This document shows positions 15,891 to 23,511 of a stretch of 26,476 nt of DNA, piece by piece. The notes beneath the pieces were generated by a model that was not told the origin of the DNA, made no database searches, and saw nothing but the letters and a program-made list of their open reading frames with translations. Position 1 is the first letter of the stretch, and every line of letters begins with the position of its first letter. The stretch is from JTS-RE37 sp041743425. Its GTDB lineage: Bacteria; Bacteroidota; Bacteroidia; Flavobacteriales; Flavobacteriaceae. The translations under genes were made by a program, and so were the position numbers. The stretch covers positions 1 through 26,476 of the forward strand of contig JBGTMS010000125.1 in NCBI GenBank assembly GCA_041743425.1, in the 5' to 3' direction.

Positions 15891-16895
15891 TCAGGCCTGT
15901 TTTTCCACAAGGGTCCCGTCGGGATACTTTGCGAACCGGCCTTTTTCTTTCGGATGTACATGATCGGGATAAGGCCAGGGCCAGCCCCCGAACCCGGTTA
16001 ACCTGTATTCCTGTATTCTCTGCTGTATTTCCTTTTCGGTCGTCATGACAAAGGGGCCATTTTTCGCTACCGGCTCTCCGATAGGCCTTCCCTGCAAGAG
16101 CAAAAGCCGGGATACCGAGGTACCATTAATAATCTCCGCCTTCATTCCCGGCGCGAGGGTTAGGCCGTTTCCGGAGGTGACTTCCTTCCCCTCAATGCGC
16201 AATTCTTTTCCTTCAAAGTAGAAAAGCGATCTTGTCGTATCATTACCTGTTGTCGGAAGTTCGAATGCACTGCCCGCATTCATGGTAATATCCCAGATGG
16301 CTACCTGATTGCTGCTGTCAGCCGCCCAGGAATCTGGCGCGGGCGCGGGTGCGGTGTGATTATCATAGGTCCCACTGATCAGTCTTACCCGGGCACCTCC
16401 CATTTCAATTAAAGGAATATCTTCGTGCCAGAGCATTTTAAAATGGGGTTCTACCAGTTTGTTGACTGCAGACAGATTAAGCCAGATCTGGAACAATACC
16501 AGTTCATTTTCTGACGCTGTATTGAGTAAGGGAAACATTTCAGAATGCTGGACGCCACGGCCGGCAGTCATCCACTGAACATCACCCTCCCCGAAACGGC
16601 CGGCTGCGCCTAGTGAGTCGGAATGGTCGCAGAATCCTTTATTCACTATTGTAATAGTTTCGAAGCCACTATGGGGATGGTAAGGGAAGCCAGGAACCTG
16701 ATGACCATGATACATTCGCCAGCCATCTTTAACGGTAAAATCATTACCGAGATTTCTTCCTTCAAGAGATGCTGCCGGGCCCATATGCTCATTGGCGCTT
16801 GGAAAGTGATCATGATGATAGACACAGAAGAGGAACGGGTCCTGTGTTTCCCATGGAAAACCGAGAGGAAATATTCGCTGAATTACAGACTTCAT
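15891..16895 (-). CDS. Pirin family protein
   Basis: Bicupin of 334 residues. The N-terminal cupin carries the metal-binding set of pirin: H73 and H75 in GFPYHPHSGFETITIV, and H117 and E119 in GRGVQHSEMF (equivalents of human pirin H56, H58, H101 and E103). A second cupin-like half follows (about 170-290). Some members have quercetin dioxygenase activity and others act as redox cofactors; the role here cannot be told. The C-terminus (WPWPYPDHVHPKEKGRFAKYPDGT) is the ending seen in Bacteroidota members. It is the last gene in a run of minus-strand genes, preceded by the VOC gene 52 bases away. It ends 34 bases from the convergent murA stop. Confidence 0.93.
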   Translation of the reverse strand: MKSVIQRIFPLGFPWETQDPFLFCVYHHDHFPSANEHMGPAASLEGRNLGNDFTVKDGWRMYHGHQVPGFPYHPHSGFETITIVNKGFCDHSDSLGAAGRFGEGDVQWMTAGRGVQHSEMFPLLNTASENELVLFQIWLNLSAVNKLVEPHFKMLWHEDIPLIEMGGARVRLISGTYDNHTAPAPAPDSWAADSSNQVAIWDITMNAGSAFELPTTGNDTTRSLFYFEGKELRIEGKEVTSGNGLTLAPGMKAEIINGTSVSRLLLLQGRPIGEPVAKNGPFVMTTEKEIQQRIQEYRLTGFGGWPWPYPDHVHPKEKGRFAKYPDGTLVEKQA

Positions 16896-16947
16896 AATTA
16901 AAGTAGTTTATGGCCTTTTTACTGTGCGCCATGTTAGGTCCTGCTCG

Positions 16948-17394
16948 TTATTTGTGGACAGCAGTATTGATCTCCACCCAGTTGTTTTCAGGATCCTTAA
17001 TATAAATCTGTTTCACGCCATCTGCCCTGTCTGTTACAGAATTTTCCTTTCCCGGCCAGTCCCAGTAGGTAATTCCATTTTTGGTCAGATGCGCTATAAG
17101 CCCATCCAAATTCTTAGTGGCCAGGCAGAGATGTTCACTCTTATTATGGTCCATGGAAACACTGTCCTTTCCAATGAGATGCAGCTGAGAATTCTCATGT
17201 ATCCTGAACCATCGGAATCCCGAGGTTGCAGAGGGATGTGGGATTTCCTCCAGACCCAGCACGGTGGCGTAAAAATCCCCTGTTTTTTCCAGGTCCTTTA
17301 CAATAAATGAATAATGATCATATTGAAATTCAAAGGATTGAGCGCTCAGGAGAACGCATTGAAATATAAATAGGGTCGCAAGAAATCGTTTCAT
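16948..17394 (-). CDS. Exported VOC-family (glyoxalase-like) protein
   Basis: Protein of 148 residues with a clear signal peptide (MKRFLATLFIFQCVLLSAQ, cut near SAQ|S), then one vicinal-oxygen-chelate unit pair: FQYDHYSFIVKDLEKTGDFYATVLGLEE and HLCLATKNLDGLIAHLTKNGI...VKQIYIKDPENNWVEIN. Metal ligands expected for the fold are the first-strand His (HYSFIV), the second-half His (EHLCL) and the C-terminal Glu (VEI). VOC proteins form dimers with varied roles (glyoxalase, resistance, dioxygenase); most are cytoplasmic, so export is unusual. The substrate is unknown. It is followed by pirin, also a metal-binding cupin-type protein. Confidence 0.85.
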   Translation of the reverse strand: MKRFLATLFIFQCVLLSAQSFEFQYDHYSFIVKDLEKTGDFYATVLGLEEIPHPSATSGFRWFRIHENSQLHLIGKDSVSMDHNKSEHLCLATKNLDGLIAHLTKNGITYWDWPGKENSVTDRADGVKQIYIKDPENNWVEINTAVHK

Positions 17395-17506
17395 GAGTTA
17401 CATTTTAATAATCTTATAAAGGTACATATAATGTATCAGGGTTGGCTGATATCCATAACTGACCCCGCGTACCTGGGGCAAAATCACTGCCGGCTTGTAC
17501 AGGTCC

Positions 17507-18088
17507 CTAATCAAGCCTGCTTTCTATACGGCGGTCCGGTATGACCCACAGGATGGCTACAAGAACATAACAGGCCAAAGCGGTCCAGGTTGAATAAAAG
17601 GCCATGATCGCCCCGATGAGATAAAATGCGATGGAAATCTTTTCTTTATTATGACGCCCCAGAATATTTCTGAGCGTTAAATCACCCTGATGGTGCCTGA
17701 TGATGGTCTGTTGTAATATGGCATAGGCGATAGCGCTCATAAAAAGGACAATACCGTACATGACTACCGGAGCAGTAGCCTCATGTTCTTCACCCACCCA
17801 GGATGTAACGAAGGGAATGAGCGAAAGCCAGAATAACAAGTGCATATTGGCCCAAAGTATTTTCCCGTTCACTTTCTTGGTAATATGTAACAAATGGTGG
17901 TGATTATTCCAGTAGATTGCTATATAAACGAAGCTTATCACGTAGCTCAGAAAGGTTGGAATTAAATGTAGAAGTGAAGCAAAACTTGCTTCCTCCGGGA
18001 CCCTAAATTCAAGTACCATGATGGTTATGATAATGGCGAGTACCCCATCACTAAAAGCCTCCATCCTGTTGGTGCTCATACCTGTCAT
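17507..18088 (-). CDS. TMEM175-like (DUF1211) potassium channel protein
   Basis: Membrane protein of 193 residues. It carries the DUF1211/TMEM175 signature RMEAFSDGVLAIIITIMVLEFRVP, in which the FSDG turn lies in the first helix, and six helices: about 12-31, 47-66, 79-98, 110-128, 146-163 and 166-185. Bacterial relatives form tetrameric potassium-permeable channels. The start is ATG 18088 or ATG 18079 (three codons later, MSTNRMEAFSDG). The upstream gene's stop overlaps ATG 18088 as TAATG, which would couple translation, so 18088 is given. It sits directly after an iron-sulfur protein gene. Confidence 0.88.
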   Translation of the reverse strand: MTGMSTNRMEAFSDGVLAIIITIMVLEFRVPEEASFASLLHLIPTFLSYVISFVYIAIYWNNHHHLLHITKKVNGKILWANMHLLFWLSLIPFVTSWVGEEHEATAPVVMYGIVLFMSAIAYAILQQTIIRHHQGDLTLRNILGRHNKEKISIAFYLIGAIMAFYSTWTALACYVLVAILWVIPDRRIESRLD

Positions 18089-18516
18089 TAGCCGTTAAAT
18101 TTAATCTTACGGTGACTTCCATCGCAATAGGGCTTGTTCTCTGAAGCACCACACCTGCAAAAAGCTAGCGTTCCACTCAGGACTTCGTTTGTACCATCCG
18201 CCCTTATAAGGGTCGCCACGCCTTTAAAGAGCAGCGGACCATTTTGCTTTATAGTTATACTGTTAGTGGCAGTATCCACATTTTCTTCAGAATTCACACG
18301 CTCATTTATTGTATAGGTCAGCGCTCCTGAAGGACACTGACTGATCTGATCTATGAGTTCCTTCCCGCCGGCTTTGTCAGGAGTAATCCATGGTTTTTCA
18401 TCCGGATGGTAGACTTCAGGCAGCATGGTTACACATACCCCTGAGTGGATGCATTTCTGTGGTTTCCATATGACCGTCAACTCTTTATTGGAATAGGTTT
18501 TCGTTATCTCACTCAT
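18088..18516 (-). CDS. Fer4_19 (YjdI-like) plus CDGSH iron-sulfur fusion protein
   Basis: Fusion protein of 142 residues. The N-terminal half (about 1-70) is a Fer4_19/YjdI-like 4Fe-4S mono-cluster domain with CIHSGVCVTMLPEVYHPDEKPW and CPSGAL. The C-terminal half is a CDGSH-type 2Fe-2S domain with CRCGASENKPYCDGSH, whose C-x-C-x-S and CDGSH ligands (three Cys, one His) are intact. Such proteins are small cytoplasmic redox or cluster-carrying proteins; the exact role is not known. Start ATG 18516 (MSEITKTYSNKE) is chosen over ATG 18528, as YjdI-like proteins begin close to the ITKxYSN strand. The stop overlaps the TMEM175-like start as TAATG. Confidence 0.85.
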   Translation of the reverse strand: MSEITKTYSNKELTVIWKPQKCIHSGVCVTMLPEVYHPDEKPWITPDKAGGKELIDQISQCPSGALTYTINERVNSEENVDTATNSITIKQNGPLLFKGVATLIRADGTNEVLSGTLAFCRCGASENKPYCDGSHRKIKFNG

Positions 18517-18669
18517 AGCTTTGTTCATTTAAATGGATCGGGTGCATTTTACCCTTAAAAACAGAAGGTCCTGGAAGGTGATATCTGATCATTGTCGCGA
18601 TAACGCTTATTTTCATCGAAGTTAATGAATGAAAGTTCAGATTTCACCATGGCAAAATTGTAACAGCAC

Positions 18670-20097
18670 CTATTTTGTGCCAATGGGTGGTGGTCCGTCC
18701 GGCACAAACGCCTTATAAACCTCCGATCCTTTCCGTTGCTTGTATTCTGCTTTTACTTTTTCAACGAGTTTTGGATCCTGGTATAAATCTACCATGGTCA
18801 TTCCAAGGGCTTTGGCCGCATAGGTCATGCCTTTGTGCCCAATGCTCATTCCCCCGCAGGCCACCACAGCCCAAGAATGCCAGGGCGTATCTTTAGGGGC
18901 AGTGGTAACTCCAAGATTGATATTTGGTACGTTCCAGCTGACATCTCCAACATCGGTAGAACCACCATCAGGGTTTTCCTTTGTTTCCTCAAGCGGCGAA
19001 ATGGCGCTATCCATACCCAACTGCGGCATTCCGACACTTTCCTGTATCTTCTTGCCAAAGCTTATTTCCTCATCAGTATAAGCAATTGGTCCCAGCAAGC
19101 TGAGGTTTTTTTGTATGATCTCACCTCCGGCCCTGTTTACCAGAACCTCGTAGATACCCGAAATCAACGATAATTTATATTTTACATTCGCCATGATCGC
19201 GGCGCCTTCTGCCATGGCTTTTACCCGCTCGTACACAGGCATCATCCCACTGCGCTTGGAATCCCTTACACGTACCCAGAGCCGTGCGTAGTCAGGAACC
19301 ACATTTACTACCTGGCCTCCGTCCTGAATATGATAATGGATACGGACGGTTGGATGGATATGTTCCCTGTAATAATTGATCCCGGTGGTATATAATTCAA
19401 GGGCATCTGAAGCGCTGCGTCCATTCCACGGATCTAGGGAGGCGTGTGCGGCCTGTCCATAGAATTCCACCTTAAAGTCGACGAGCGCGAGGGTACTCTG
19501 CACATCCGCAGTAGTGGTGGCGCTCGGATGCCAGCTGAGATTGACATCCACCCCATCCCATAATCCCTCTCGGACCATCCATATTTTTCCGAAGTACTTT
19601 TCTTCCGAGGGCGTCCCAAAAAATTTGATAGTCCCCTTTAATTTTCCTTGTTCCAGCAGTTCTTTGGCGGCGATTGCAGCCCCCAGACTCGCAGCACCAA
19701 AAAGATTATGACCGCATCCGTGACCGGCTGCTCCTTCATTCAGAGGCGATTTTACCGGTTCTGCCTTCTGGGATATTCCCGGTAAGGCATCAAATTCTCC
19801 CAGAACACTGATAACGGGCGTTCCACTCCCATAGGTGGCGACAAATGCTGTTGGTATACCCGCTACGCCTCGTTCCACTGCGAACCCGTTTTTCTCCGCA
19901 TAGTCTGCCAATATACGGGAAGATGTAACTTCCTCAAATGCGGTTTCCGCCAGGGCCCATATGGAGTCACTGATCCTAACGAGATCGGCATTGTGCTTTT
20001 CGATGGAGGCGATAATGGCCTTTTTATTAGCGTCAATTTTTTGCCCGGAAAGCACGGAACTTACCAAAATGAGCGCAGGCAGGATTATTTGTTTCAT
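18670..20097 (-). CDS. Exported M20-family amidohydrolase (AbgB-like)
   Basis: Secreted or periplasmic metallopeptidase of about 475 residues. A signal peptide (KQIILPALILVSSVLSGQ) precedes the M20 catalytic domain. Metal and catalytic positions appear as GHGCGHNLFGAASLGAA, PSEEKYFGK (the general-base Glu) and LSWHPSATTT. The dimerisation domain lies between (about 215-330), and the C-terminal part holds DVSWNVPNINLG and APKDTPWHSWAVVACGG. This pattern resembles AbgB, which hydrolyses p-aminobenzoyl-glutamate, and related aminoacylases. ATG 20097 is preferred, since the upstream residues from 20139 precede the signal peptide and overlap the end of the DUF1801 frame. Confidence 0.93.
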   Translation of the reverse strand: MKQIILPALILVSSVLSGQKIDANKKAIIASIEKHNADLVRISDSIWALAETAFEEVTSSRILADYAEKNGFAVERGVAGIPTAFVATYGSGTPVISVLGEFDALPGISQKAEPVKSPLNEGAAGHGCGHNLFGAASLGAAIAAKELLEQGKLKGTIKFFGTPSEEKYFGKIWMVREGLWDGVDVNLSWHPSATTTADVQSTLALVDFKVEFYGQAAHASLDPWNGRSASDALELYTTGINYYREHIHPTVRIHYHIQDGGQVVNVVPDYARLWVRVRDSKRSGMMPVYERVKAMAEGAAIMANVKYKLSLISGIYEVLVNRAGGEIIQKNLSLLGPIAYTDEEISFGKKIQESVGMPQLGMDSAISPLEETKENPDGGSTDVGDVSWNVPNINLGVTTAPKDTPWHSWAVVACGGMSIGHKGMTYAAKALGMTMVDLYQDPKLVEKVKAEYKQRKGSEVYKAFVPDGPPPIGTK

Positions 20098-20128
20098 ATA
20101 GAGGAAATTTAATGCGTTGATTTCTTTT

Positions 20129-20526
20129 TTAGGAAGCATAGGACCTGGTAATTATTTCGGTAAGGATATCCATTTTTACATCCTTCAGGGATTTGATGTA
20201 CATTCATGATTGTCGATAAGGTAGTTCCCAAGATTTTTTAGGAGGTCGTCAAAGCTGTTGAACCCGGAGGTTATATTCAAAGTGAATTTCTGCTTCCTGG
20301 ATGAAAATCCGGTAAGCGGCATATGGCCCTCCCTGGCGGTAGTATAGACATAATAAAAGATCGCGAAACCAACAATACCGGGTCCCCACATTACCGGAAG
20401 TTTTCCGGTTATTTTTTCCATCAGGGTCGAGAGCGCGAAACCCTCCCCGCGCTTTGTTTCATCAGGATCTCCATTCATAAAGTCCCGGAACGGAAAGTCT
20501 GTGGACATGGTTTTGTTAGCGGACAT
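20129..20526 (-). pseudogene. DUF1801 family gene broken by a single-base frame change
   Basis: From ATG 20526 the frame encodes a DUF1801 (YdhG-like) protein: GEGFALSTLMEKITGKLPVMWGPGIVGF and TAREGHMPLTGFSSRKQKF are diagnostic. After NYLIDNHEC it ends in TSNP and stops at 20185. In the next frame, starting at TAC 20200, the missing C-terminus is intact: YIKSLKDVKMDILTEIITRS, then YAS and stop at 20129. Adding one base at 20197-20202 joins the two parts into a full-length protein of about 132 residues. The gene is therefore either mutated or contains a sequencing error. The family's role is unknown. The M20 gene follows 31 bases later. Confidence 0.8.
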
Positions 20527-20829
20527 AGATGGTGATTAGAACTCAATGGATTACAAACACGAACAGCGAGCTCTCATGACGGCCCGGAAAAAGTAAATAT
20601 AGTGAAAACGTATATAGGATAACTTGAGCTTTGTGACCAGCTCAGGTTGAGTACCCGTAAAGGTGCTGTCTGTAGGCAGATAAATAGTGTGCCTGCCGGA
20701 AAACACTGGCAAGCCCGAATTTTTCCATGAAAGGATGTCCGCTGATCTATCTGAATAAATTTTCTCCATTCCTGCCTTAAGCCCTGGTTGGGTTTCCCAC
20801 AACCTTAGCGTAAAGGGGTACCGGTGGTT
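20527..20829 (-). other. Spacer after photolyase with an open frame of unclear status
   Basis: This 303-base spacer contains one open frame of 83 codons (TTG 20802 to 20551) that has no recognisable family, ends in an unlikely Cys/Arg tail and has no ATG at its start. It lies in the same frame as the photolyase stop codon: that frame stays open for a further 92 codons. No terminator is obvious. Probably non-coding. Confidence 0.35.
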
Positions 20830-22140
20830 TTAATCCAGGGCACTCTTATAAACTCTGAGACAACGTTCCCGAGCTTCCTTATGATCCAGCATCATCTCCG
20901 GGTAGTCAGAAGTTCCATATTCCGGGATCCATTTTTTTATATACTGTTTATCCGGATCAAATTTTTCCTGTTGCGTCATTGGGTTGAAGATCCGAAAGTA
21001 AGGGGCGGCATCCACTCCGCTGCCAGCCGCCCATTGCCAGTTACCTACGTTGCTTGCCATCTCGAAGTCCAGAAGTTTTTCAGCGAAATACGCCTCCCCC
21101 CACCGCCAGTCGATCAACAGATGTTTACAAAGAAAGCTGGCAACCAGCATTCTTACCCTGTTGTGCATATATCCCGATGAATTTAATTGTCGTATACCTG
21201 CATCCACCAAAGCGAAACCGGTGCGACCCTCTTTCCATTTTTCAAATTCAACCTCATTATTACGCCACCTGATTCTGTCATATTTGGGTTTCATGGCCTT
21301 GCGATGCGCATCCGGGAAATGCCAAAGGATCTGCATAAAAAATTCCCGCCATATCAACTCGTTGAGGAAAGTGTCATTAGATGCTTTTATAGCATTAGAC
21401 ATCATCTTGCGAATAGACACCGTCCCAAATCGCAGGTGAGGCCCTAACCTCGAAGTGCCTCTTTCCATAGAAGGTATATTTCTGGTCTTCCTGTATTCTT
21501 TTAACAGTTCTGCAGAGAGGTGGTAAGCCGGAACACGAACCGAAGATCTGGAGAATCCCAATTCTGCAATTGAAACAGTAGGTAGTCTCGAATTTGCGAT
21601 GAAATTAGTATAGTTTGGTGCCTCCTTTTCGGGTAATGCAAGCAAGTCTGGTCGAAATAAGGCTTTCCATTTTCGCATATAAGGGGTGTATATTAGATAG
21701 GGATCGCCGTCTTCCTTTACAACCTCATTTTTTTCAAATACCACCTGATCCTTATAGGTAATAAAAGGAATTCCATGCTTTTTCAGGTAATCTCCAACGG
21801 CCTTATCCCTTTCCCGCGCATAAGGTTCATAGTCCCGGTTGGCATGTATGCTTGTGATCGTAAACGATTCACGAAGTGACTGGAATATGTCCAGTGGCAG
21901 CCCATGATACATTGCTAACGAGCTCTTGTAATTATCCTGAAGTTTTTTTCTCATGGCGATTAGTTCCTCATTGATAAAGAAAAGCCTGGCATCCTTTTCA
22001 GGCAGTTCGTCAAGAATGGCTTTATCGAAGATAAAAACAGGTATTACAGGGCAAGAACCTGACAACGCTTGGAACAGGCCTACGTTATCCTCCAGCCGCA
22101 AGTCGCGCCTGAACCAGAATATGGATACTTCCTGTTTCAA
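20830..22140 (-). CDS. phrB: Deoxyribodipyrimidine photolyase (class I CPD type)
   Basis: FAD-dependent DNA-repair enzyme of 436 residues in the photolyase/cryptochrome family. The antenna domain (about 1-130) begins IFWFRRDLRLEDN. The FAD domain carries TSRLGPHLRFGTVSIR (229-244), ELIWREFFMQ with the catalytic-region Glu (E261), HNRVRMLVASFLCKHLLIDWRWGE (326-349) and ASNVGNWQWAAGSGVDAAPYFRIFNP (362-387), which gives the electron-transfer Trp positions. It repairs cyclobutane pyrimidine dimers under blue light; the cryptochrome alternative is less likely given the short C-terminus. It is the third gene in a minus-strand operon: the SDR stop and this ATG are one base apart. Confidence 0.95.
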   Translation of the reverse strand: MKQEVSIFWFRRDLRLEDNVGLFQALSGSCPVIPVFIFDKAILDELPEKDARLFFINEELIAMRKKLQDNYKSSLAMYHGLPLDIFQSLRESFTITSIHANRDYEPYARERDKAVGDYLKKHGIPFITYKDQVVFEKNEVVKEDGDPYLIYTPYMRKWKALFRPDLLALPEKEAPNYTNFIANSRLPTVSIAELGFSRSSVRVPAYHLSAELLKEYRKTRNIPSMERGTSRLGPHLRFGTVSIRKMMSNAIKASNDTFLNELIWREFFMQILWHFPDAHRKAMKPKYDRIRWRNNEVEFEKWKEGRTGFALVDAGIRQLNSSGYMHNRVRMLVASFLCKHLLIDWRWGEAYFAEKLLDFEMASNVGNWQWAAGSGVDAAPYFRIFNPMTQQEKFDPDKQYIKKWIPEYGTSDYPEMMLDHKEARERCLRVYKSALD

Positions 22141-22141
22141 T

Positions 22142-22831
22142 TCAATGTATATTTAGAGTAGACATACCTCCGTCTACCCGGATGACCTGACCTGTAATCC
22201 AGCTGCTATCCCCGCTTAGAAGGAATTCCGCACATTTCGCAATGTCCTCGCCTGTGCCAACCCGTTTCATTGGATGACGTTCCGCCATTTGTTCTTTTCT
22301 CTTTTCATTATTCAGGAATTTGGACGATAAAGGGGTATCTACCAGCGACGGCGCTATGATATTTACACGTATTCTGGGGGCATATTCTGCAGCAAGAGCC
22401 CGGCCAAAACCCTCTATAGCCCCTTTACACGCCGCGACACTTGAATGGAAAGGCATGCCGTTTTTTACAGCCACGGTGCTGAATAGGAGGATTGACGAAT
22501 CATCAGCTAATCGCGGGAGTATTTCCTTCAGGATTCGTACCATACTAAAAAAATTCAATTGCATGTCCTCTTCAAAAGTTTCCGGGGTCATCATTTTAAA
22601 GGGTTTTAACTGAATGCTGCCCGGGCAATAGATAAATGCATTTAAGGTTTCAGGAAGCTTGGAATTATCAAGTTGATCTGTCAGGACATCAAAGGGAAGG
22701 TGTACCGCATCCACATCCCCGTTTGGTGCTGTACGCGAAGCAGTTACGATCTGGTATTTACCCTTAAGAGCTTTGAGTATTGAAAGTCCAATCCCATGGG
22801 AACCTCCGATCATAAGTAAGTTTTTTTTCAT
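22142..22831 (-). CDS. SDR-family protein lacking the catalytic Tyr
   Basis: SDR-fold protein of 229 residues. The cofactor loop GGSHGIG (9-15) and the ending ITGQVIRVDGGMSTLN are typical. The usual NNAG appears as YCPG (68-71), and the active-site YxxxK is replaced by V132-AAC-K136 in HSSVAACKGAIEGFGRALAAEY. The Ser (S118) and Lys positions remain. Loss of the Tyr argues against normal dehydrogenase chemistry. I recall related flavobacterial proteins with the same SVAAxK pattern beside photolyase genes, so this may be a stable variant and not a mutation. ATG 22831 is chosen; the open frame further upstream belongs to the SRPBCC gene region. Confidence 0.9.
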   Translation of the reverse strand: MKKNLLMIGGSHGIGLSILKALKGKYQIVTASRTAPNGDVDAVHLPFDVLTDQLDNSKLPETLNAFIYCPGSIQLKPFKMMTPETFEEDMQLNFFSMVRILKEILPRLADDSSILLFSTVAVKNGMPFHSSVAACKGAIEGFGRALAAEYAPRIRVNIIAPSLVDTPLSSKFLNNEKRKEQMAERHPMKRVGTGEDIAKCAEFLLSGDSSWITGQVIRVDGGMSTLNIH

Positions 22832-22841
22832 TCTTGTCGAT

Positions 22842-23333
22842 TTACAGGGTGGTAATGGAGAGGGAGGGGGACGCTCCGTCAAAACTGCCAAAAAGCTCCT
22901 GTAGCCGCTTAGTCCGATAATTGAATATCCTGTACAGCTGCTTTCTAATGAGAAGTCGGTAGGCGATTCTGCCCAAAAATCCGCCGGGCAGTTTAAAATC
23001 AATTACGTCTGTCATCCGGACTCCATCCTCAACAGATTCCAGGAAATGTTTGTGATGCCAGAGGTCATAGGGTCCAAACCTTTGTTCATCTACAAAATAA
23101 TCCCCATGATGAACATGTGTTATTTCTGTCACCCACCTAGTCGAATAACCAGTAAATGGACTTACCCGGTATTGAATAATCTGGCCTTCAAATATGGTTC
23201 TGTCCGCTCCGGAAAGAATATGAAATCCCATATGCTGTGGTGTAATCACCTTCAGATTACCAGGCTCGGAAAGAAAATCCCAGGCCGCGGCTTTGGAGAT
23301 GGGTAAATATTGTATGGCATGTAACTGATGCAT
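22842..23333 (-). CDS. SRPBCC (START-like) ligand-binding protein
   Basis: Soluble protein of 163 residues with the helix-grip fold: HAIQYLPISKAAAWDFLSEPGNLKVITPQHMGF at the N-terminus, then RWVTEITHVHHGDYFVDEQRFGPYDLWHHKHFLESVEDGVRMTDVIDFKLPGG. This pattern occurs in SRPBCC proteins annotated as cell-division-inhibitor-like in Bacteroidota, often in photolyase operons. The ligand is unknown. ATG 23333 is chosen over GTG 23339. It is the first gene in the operon with the Tyr-less SDR (10-base gap) and the photolyase. The operon is preceded by a -7 element TAAATTTG at 23359-23352 and an inverted repeat. Confidence 0.82.
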   Translation of the reverse strand: MHQLHAIQYLPISKAAAWDFLSEPGNLKVITPQHMGFHILSGADRTIFEGQIIQYRVSPFTGYSTRWVTEITHVHHGDYFVDEQRFGPYDLWHHKHFLESVEDGVRMTDVIDFKLPGGFLGRIAYRLLIRKQLYRIFNYRTKRLQELFGSFDGASPSLSITTL

Positions 23334-23351
23334 TCTCACCGATCATTTTGT

Positions 23352-23359
23352 CAAATTTA
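23352..23359 (-). promoter_or_regulatory. Candidate -7 promoter element of the photolyase operon
   Basis: TAAATTTG on the minus strand fully matches TAnnTTTG and lies 18 bases before ATG 23333. A TTTG at 23387-23384 is 24 bases upstream, longer than the usual spacing of about 19. Confidence 0.5.
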
Positions 23360-23367
23360 CTATATAA

Positions 23368-23399
23368 TTGTTTAAAAAAAAACCAAATACATTAAACAA
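23368..23399. repeat. Inverted repeat in the photolyase-operon promoter (candidate operator)
   Basis: TTGTTTAA at 23368-23375 and TTAAACAA at 23392-23399 form a perfect 8-bp inverted repeat with a 16-base spacer. It spans the spacer of the putative promoter, a position used by MerR-type regulators. No regulator gene is in the window. Confidence 0.45.
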
Positions 23400-23511
23400 A
23401 ATGAACGCTATGGTCTTGCATGATTGATTCATATAGATTGCGGCCGGAAATCATCCCATTCATCCATAATACTTTTAACTGATCCGGGGTTTTAGTAATT
23501 TGCCGACTTAT

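Noticed and set aside
20551..20802. 83-codon ORF after photolyase as a real gene
   Set aside because: TTG start, no family resemblance, odd Cys/Arg-rich end; more likely a chance open frame, though its extension from the photolyase frame is noted.
22832..23002. Longer N-terminus of the Tyr-less SDR
   Set aside because: The upstream part overlaps the SRPBCC coding sequence in another frame and is not SDR-like; MKKNLLMIGG is the natural start.
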